In this document: positions 58,163 through 64,000 of the stretch, one piece after another
How positions within the stretch are numbered: position 1 is the first letter of the stretch
Layout: every line of letters begins with the position of its first letter
From: Paratinospora sagittata
Lineage: Eukaryota; Streptophyta; Magnoliopsida; Ranunculales; Menispermaceae
Assembly (NCBI GenBank): GCA_035771175.1
Contig: CM069608.1
Span: forward strand, 24,558,519 to 24,622,518
DNA: 64,000 bases
Reading direction: 5' to 3'
The notes under the pieces: generated by a model
What the model was told of the DNA's origin: nothing
What the model saw: the letters and a program-made list of their open reading frames with translations, nothing else
Database searches by the model: none
Program-made: the position numbers and the translations under genes

Positions 58163-58772
58163 TGAGCGCGCTCATTACGTATAAGCGTCCTGTTGAACAA
58201 TTAAGTGAGGGCACTACAAGCTTGTAAGCGTCCTGACTTTCTTTGATATTTAAACGACTTAACCTTGAGGGGCACTAATGCACATTTAGCGTCCTGCTAT
58301 GTTTTAAAACAGTTAAGTACATGAGGACGCTACTATCCGAGTAAGCATCTTGCTAGTTTAAAACATAAAACAAAACATGAGGGTGCTACAACTATGTAAG
58401 TGTCTTATCCGCTAAAAACATTTTAAACAAAGACACTAGCACACTGAAGGACAATTAGCGTCCTGAAAGTTACTAAGTTGAATCCTCAAGGGGAGGGCGC
58501 TCCTATCCAGATATCGTCCTGACAGATTGTTCAACTTATAACTATCACTGTCCTCAAAGATACATTCTTTAAAGAACTTAAGACATCTTTCAGTGAGCTG
58601 ATGCTGAGTCAGCTTCCTAACAACTTCAAAAATTGACTAATAAAGGAGGTCGCTACTATACAAGTAAGCGTCCTTATAAATCAATTCAATTCAACCTTAA
58701 ATGTTATCAGCGTCCTGACTCATCAAATTCAGGAGAGCGCCGCTATTTCATTAGCGTCTTGAAAGACTCTTT
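58163..58772 (-). promoter_or_regulatory. U3 stem-pair array, LARD2 5' LTR
   Basis: Pairs such as GAGCGCGCT/AAGCGTCCTG at 58163, GAGGGCACT/AAGCGTCCTG, GAGGACGCT/AAGCATCTTG, GAGGGCGCT/ATCGTCCTG and GAGAGCGCC/AGCGTCTTG at the end. Confidence 0.6.
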
Positions 58773-59372
58773 AAAAATAGTTTTGACTCGCGATTAAATA
58801 TTCGATAAATGCGAATAAAAACTCGGTATATTTCAAATTAAATATATAAACTGAAATCATTTGAAATACCGTAAAATGTATGATCAAAACATGCTGATTT
58901 GAAAAACATAGCAGATGATTTATGCATGGTTTTGAAGAACATTTTTGAGCAATAACGATTAGAGAAAGATATACCTTAAGTACTTTATGTATTTCTCATT
59001 TCTCATAACCGTTAAATCCAACTCTTCATTACGAGATCTTCAATAAGAGCTTTGTGCTGAGTTGAATAACTTGAACGTTGATCGAGAGATGTAGAGTTGA
59101 AGCTTGATTGAATCGTTCGAGTGACGTGATCTTGAAATCATGATGTGATCATTGAAGTCCTTTTGATTGAAACGAACTGGACCGTTGGATGTGATCTTTG
59201 AGTTCCTTGATCGAGTCGTTCCTTGGCTTTTTGTTTTGCTTAGGTGCTTTGATGAAATCTTGATACACACATGTTTAGCACCGAAAAGTACTTTGTTTGT
59301 GATCATAAAAATATACTTTATCATAGTATATTTAGGGACGAGCTAAGTGATGAACCGTATACGTTAACATCA

Positions 59373-60186
59373 TGTTGTTTGATTAACATCGATTATTGTG
59401 CTTAATACATATATTGTTTGAATCAATTATTTTGATCATAACTTGTGCACATTGATTCACATGCTTGAATATTGATAATTTTTAATCAATAAGTTTTGAT
59501 CAATAACTTGTATGTTGATTCTTGTGCTTCACCTATCATACTTAGAATCAATATTTGGAAATACATGTATGCATACTATTCTTGAACTTGCACAAAAATA
59601 TTTTGAATCGGTTGCATGTATTTTTGAGAAACTATTTCAACATTGCACTTCATTTAGAGTCATAGTGGTTGGAATAGTGATTGTTGACTCCAGATTGTAA
59701 GTTTAAATTGTTGAGAGTGTTGTCATTCACTTCTCTATATCTTTGTAGTCTTGATGTATTGTTGACTTGGTTATGTCAACTGGGGTATTACCTTACTCTG
59801 GACGACCGTAACCATGCCCGTAAGTTGGTTGCAAGTTGTGGCTTACTAGCCAAGCCCTGGTGTAGGCTAGACTGTGTAGGTTAGCGTTGTAGTGGCTTTC
59901 TAACTAACCCCTGGTGTTGGTTAGTGTAAACGGCTTCTAATCCGCCCGTAAGTGATTAGCCAATAGTGGATTGGGAAATCCTGATCGGTGTGATTGGGTA
60001 GTGGATGTAGGTTTAAGGGGAAACGAACCACTCTAAATTCTTTATGTTCATTTATTTTCCCGCATTTGTTATTTGGATTGTTATCGACTCCGCACATTAT
60101 TTTTTTAATTAAAATATTAGAAAGGTAATGCAAAAATTTGCAAAGTCCGATTCACCCCCCTCTTGGACTATAATACTGGGCCAACA
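59373..60186 (+). repeat. Further copia-type LTR (end certain, start uncertain)
   Basis: Ends TTCACCCCCCTCTTGG...GGGCCAACA at 60186, with GTAGTGGATGTAGG and GAACCACTCTAAA upstream (60000-60037) as in other copia LTRs. A start at TGTTGTTTG 59373 is a guess. No target duplication or primer site was found beside it, so it may be a truncated LTR. Contains the stem-loop array at 59810-59959. Confidence 0.6.
59810..59959 (+). other. Stem-loop array, fourth LTR family
   Basis: AACCA/TGGTT 59810/59826 with loop TGCCCGTAAGT; CTAGCC/GGCTAG 59846/59865 with loop containing CCCTGGTGT; ACTAACC/GGTTAGT 59903/59919 with loop CCTGGTGTT; CTAATC/GATTAG 59937/59954 with loop CGCCCGTAAGT. Two loops are nearly the same as in LARD1 while the stems are wholly different. 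Confidence 0.75.
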
Positions 60187-62084
60187 AACTATTTCAATAA
60201 GCTGGAACTCGTTTTGGGCAAATTTTGACAATTCTACCTAAAAAAACGACATGGTTCCGATAGAGGAAATGCATTTCTAGCAGATTTTACCATTCTGCCC
60301 AAAAGCGGAAATGTGTTTCTGGTTATGAATGAGAAATTTGTTCATTCTGCACAAAAACACGAAAACGCGGTTCTAATGCACAAAGTTATGAAAATTTGTT
60401 TTCTTAGAAAATTCTAAGTTCAAAACATTATTTCCTAAAATCTTAAACTTAAATACATTTGAAATGGACCAAATTGAGAAGAATTGAAGTTTAAAGATGT
60501 ACTAAAACATTTTTAGACTTTGAGTCAAAGTTTTGACTTTTTTTAGAAAACATTTTGACATAGTGAAACATGAATGCATGCATTGAATGATTAGAAAATA
60601 TATTAATAATATGGAATCAAGAAAGATTACAACCTAATTGTAACACCACGTACCTATTAATCAAACTTGTACGTTAACTTATACGTATTGTCAGGCAAAT
60701 TTATACGCGTATACGAATGTACATGGCCTTAGAATAGGGTGCATGTGTTTTTATTAGGGTGGTAGATGTACCAGGACCCTAAACATAACATTTAGAACCC
60801 AACACTTAGTAAACTTTTTTTCACCTGGAGCTTTGAGAAGCGCGCTCTAGTGGTGAAAACCCAAGAGCTGTGTTCTCTAGAAATTTCAAAGAAGTGTGCT
60901 TTTGGTAAGGGAGAAGCGCACTCCTCACAGGATTCTAACAAAATTTGGTTTTCTGGGCAGCAAGAAGGGTGCTTCACTGTGGGCCTGACAATTTTTTTAA
61001 ATGGCCAGTGTGCCAGTTTGCATGTGTTTTAACGCCAGTTCTTGACCTTTCTAGCTCATTTTCACATGTAAGAGCTGGAGAAAACCATAGCAATGAAGGA
61101 GAAAGAAGAGGAACGAGTTAGGAAAACTAAAATCCAAGGTAAGGGTTGGTTATTTTTTGCCAAAATTCATAGATTTGAATTCCTCTCTTCAAGTTGTTCC
61201 ACATAAGTAAAAATTAGATGATTTCCATGGTTAGATTGAGAGCTTGGAAATGAGGGTTTGAGCTGGACACTTTATGATTTGCTGGAGGAAACCTTAGGTA
61301 AATGATTCCATGTTGAATTATGATTAGATTAATGGTAAAATTGCTATGTTTCCATGGTTAAATTGGTCATTCTCCATCCCAGTGCTGATGAATCAGCTGT
61401 GGGTTTGGAGGTGTGTTTAATGTTGGATTAAGTTGTGTTTAGTTGTGATTTTGATTGTAAATTGATTGTGGATAATTTGTATTGTAAAATGGCAGAGATT
61501 TGTGGATGGAATTCTTGATTTGAGAATTGGACAGCAAGAACAAGTGAGGTGCTTGTGTTGTAGAAAATGGGTATTTGAACAATTTGGGCTAAGTGTAGAG
61601 AAAGAGTATTGGACTTAGGAAAATTGTTGTACATTCTGAGTATTCCTATCTTTGGTTTATGTGTGGCATTGCATTATAAACCCTGTTTTATGAATTGATA
61701 TCATGATTGGTTGCATTATTTCTTGAATGCATTAAACTTTATTTTGAACATCGAACATACTAAGGTTTATTTGAGAAAGAAAAGTATATGGTCAATTCCA
61801 TTGGAGTAAGTCTGTTGATGAGGCTTTGGAATGATCGAAATGGATGGGTAGATGTGCTGGGTCTCCTTATGTATGCATAATAAGGATACATACTCATTCA
61901 TATACCTGACTGTGAGAGTGGATGGTTAGATAAGATGGGTTCTCCCTATGTATGCATCGTAGGGATACAGACTCACTTACTACTTGATAGTGAGGTTTTG
62001 TTGTTTACGTTATGCATTGTATGATATGTATAGAGTGGTGCAAAATGTATTTTAATCATGTATTGTTATTTACATGTGAGTTGT
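60187..62084 (+). other. Unassigned region, no gene supported
   Basis: AT-rich. TGTAACACCACGTACC at 60639 looks like the start of a gypsy LTR, and a pair of related hairpins lies at 61865-61885 and 61944-61964. Short frames (60850-61032 and others) have no family features. Possibly one gypsy LTR from 60639 interrupted by the family X LTR at 62085. Confidence 0.4.
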
Positions 62085-64000
62085 TGTCACGACCCAAGAC
62101 TAGCAACGTCATGACCGGCAAGGAACCCTCAGATATATCCACCCTCGATAAAACCGGCGTCCCGTCAGCCTCATCTAAACAACCTAATAAACACATAATC
62201 CCAAACTAGCATCCATCTAAACATAAAGATAGACATAATTAAACATAAATATAATTACATTCTCCAAAAAGGGGCAAATCTAAAATTCTAAAGTCCAAAG
62301 TATAAAACCATACCTAACCACAAATTAATGTGTTAAGTATAATACATTAGGAGTTATTTTGTACATAATACCAAAATTCAAAAATGTACAAAACACCTAC
62401 ATAACAAAAACTTGGGAAGCTCTACGCAGCTAGGCTTTTCCCTTCCCCTTCCCCTTGTTATCAGAACCCGAAATGATAAGAATGAGGGGTGAGCTACAAC
62501 AAGCTCAGTGAATATTTTTTACAAGTGGAAATATACACACATTTATATAAAACATGGTAAAAGCTCATCAAAGCGATTTCAATAACATGGTGATATACAA
62601 GATCATATACAAGCTAAACATAATGCATCATGTGAATATTCAAGACAATGCATTTCATTTTTCAAACATGTTATATGCAATCTTAGACACCTCCTGAGTA
62701 AGAAGCAATACAAGAGCCTGAGTGCGCGACACCCATTGCCCGATTGAACTTCCTTACCCGTATTCTATTAGGATTCTTGGGATTGTATGAACCATAGGAT
62801 CAACCCACCAAGATAAGTACCCTACCTAGGCGATCATAACATACACAATCCATAAAAATCCTCTACAAGGTCGACAACTAGGGATCACCATCCAACCCAA
62901 TGGAATTACCCAAAACTCCATACTAGGAGATCCACCCAATTGCTAACCCAACTAAACTATGCTTAAATTCATTTCATGAATCATTAAATCATGCAGAACA
63001 CATATATATATCAATTCAAAACATTTTATATAATACAATGCCACATATAGAAACCAAATGTAAAGAAACACTCACTATTGATTGGCTAGACTTAGCCAAT
63101 CCAAATCCAACCAATACTAGGCACTTCAACCCTTAATTGGCACAATTGGGGACAATTTGATCAATCACAAACCCTACACATAACATAGGTTCATTCATCA
63201 TTAAAATCAGTCCAATTACATGCCTATTAACCATGATTAAGCCCCAATTCACTAGCCAACATAGACTCTAATATGGTTGCACTAATGAGCTAACCCATAT
63301 AGCTCAATCAAACCATTATACACCTAATTAGATCTCATACAACCCAAAGGAATGTCTAAGGTTGATTCCCATGATCCAACCACAAATAATATAATGCATT
63401 CAAAAATAAATTGGGTCAATTTAGACTAATCTCGTGTCAATTTAATTAATTGACTTAGTTTAGGCCAAAAGCCCCAAATTTAGGCAAAGTCCCAAATCAT
63501 GGCCTTAGCCAAATTTGCACTACACCTAGGATTTTCAACATGCAAAATCAGTATTTTAAACCATCATTCATCCACAATGACCCACTTAATCAACATAGTT
63601 GACATGCAAATCAATTGGAAAACCCTAAGTCCATAAGCCAGATTTAGATCAAATACAAACAACCCCACCAATTTCTTGCTAGAAATTGGGGGTTTCACCA
63701 TTAATGGGTTTCAAACAACATCCAAACACACATATCTAACATGCAAGGTCTATCTCCAACATGTGTTCTTCCACCACCCCTTCAAATATGAGATTTGAAT
63801 GTGGAAAACACTTCATGGATGTTGTTCTAGGTCAAGAGAAGCCATTTCTACCATTAACAAGCTCAAAAGAGCATATACGACCAAACCCTAGTCTGAAACA
63901 CTTCCAAACCATGGCTCATACCATTACTTAGATAAAAAATGAAGCTCAAATGCATAAGCTAAAGAGATTTTTAGGAAGAAGAATGGTAAAGCATGCTTAC
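62085..64000 (-). repeat. Gypsy-type LTR, family X, runs off the window
   Basis: Starts TGTCACGACCCAAGAC. Related to 47866-49007 and, in its later part, to family Y (TCAACATAGTTGACATGCA near 63592 and 9060, then ACAAACAACCC). At least 1,916 bp with no coding region seen. The right end lies outside the window. Confidence 0.7.

Larger units (their letters stand above)
51534..59369 (-). mobile_element. LARD2: copia-like non-autonomous element
   Basis: Read on the minus strand: 5' LTR 59369-56466, primer site, ~2.7-kb interior with one short coding region, polypurine tract, 3' LTR 53781-51534 (its last ~630 bases lost at the join with family Y). No pol. LTR ends TGTTAACG...GACCAACA. Shares LTR layout and interior polypurine blocks with LARD1 but little direct sequence. 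Confidence 0.82.
56466..59369 (-). repeat. LARD2 5' LTR (2,904 bp)
   Basis: Plus-strand start TGTTGGTCCACCC, end TTAACA. In sense: U3 with the stem-pair array (58163-58772), TATA box (57821-57829), stem-loop array (56681-57066), GTTCGGTCGAGCC hairpin region (56615-56640), terminal TTCACCCCCCTC. Confidence 0.85.

Noticed and set aside
60850..61032. Possible short host gene
   Set aside because: Only 60 codons, a competing frame on the opposite strand and no family features; the region looks repeat-derived.

Overview
This is nuclear repeat DNA from a flowering plant, most likely a eudicot with a large, retrotransposon-rich genome. The evidence is several families of plant LTR retrotransposons (Ty1/copia SIRE-like leftovers, Ty3/gypsy Athila, Ty3/gypsy chromovirus of Tekay/Del type), initiator-Met-tRNA primer sites, AT-rich DNA and nested insertions. 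I see no host protein gene, rRNA or intact tRNA. Every coding region belongs to a mobile element, and nearly all carry stops or frameshifts. I cannot name the species.

Layout. (1) 1-532, 12790-13028 and 23614-44221 belong to one tandem array with a monomer of about 1,335 bp, cut up by later insertions. The first ~270 bp of each monomer matches the head of the Athila LTR; the other ~1,065 bp carries GGACGCT motifs and a TATA-like box. (2) 533-12789 is a 12.3-kb non-autonomous element, here called LARD1. It has LTRs of ~2 kb, a perfect GTTTA target duplication, a decayed copia-type gag, and a second reading frame resembling the putative plant transposon protein domain followed by acidic and helical regions, but no pol. 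A 3,053-bp solo LTR with CTGTT duplication sits in its second frame (7270-10322). (3) 13029-23882 is an Athila element with gag, protease, RT, RNase H and integrase in pieces. It holds a solo LTR of the LARD1 superfamily (21274-23222, CTTGA duplication), and its 3' LTR passes into the array after ~270 bp. (4) 26769-28272 is a minus-strand chromovirus LTR fragment. (5) 32274-43061 is a nearly full chromovirus with an unusual extra ORF between LTR and gag. (6) 44222-47865 is a truncated sister of it with an expanded AT-rich minisatellite. (7) 47866-51533 is a composite of two minus-strand gypsy LTR families. (8) 51534-59369 is LARD2, a second copia-like non-autonomous element on the minus strand. 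(9) 59373-60186 is a further copia-type LTR end, 60187-62084 is unassigned, and 62085-64000 is a gypsy LTR running off the window.

The most striking signal is in the copia-type LTRs. In LARD1 (both LTRs), the solo LTR, LARD2 and the 59.4-60.2 kb LTR, a run of stem-loops lies downstream of the TATA box where one is visible. The loop is nearly constant (sense consensus close to CNCCCGTAAGY, often exactly 11 nt), while the stems differ in sequence yet remain complementary. A second array, of AGGACGCT/AGCGCCCT stems, lies upstream of the TATA box in three of these families. Together they give a shared LTR layout: U3 hairpin array, TATA box, transcribed stem-loop array, conserved hairpin near GTGGATGTAGG, terminal CCAACA.

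Order of events from nesting: the array is hit by LARD1 and by the chromoviruses; LARD1 is hit by the 3-kb LTR; Athila is hit by the copia-type solo LTR. All statements come from reading the sequence; family names are by recognised motifs, not database search.
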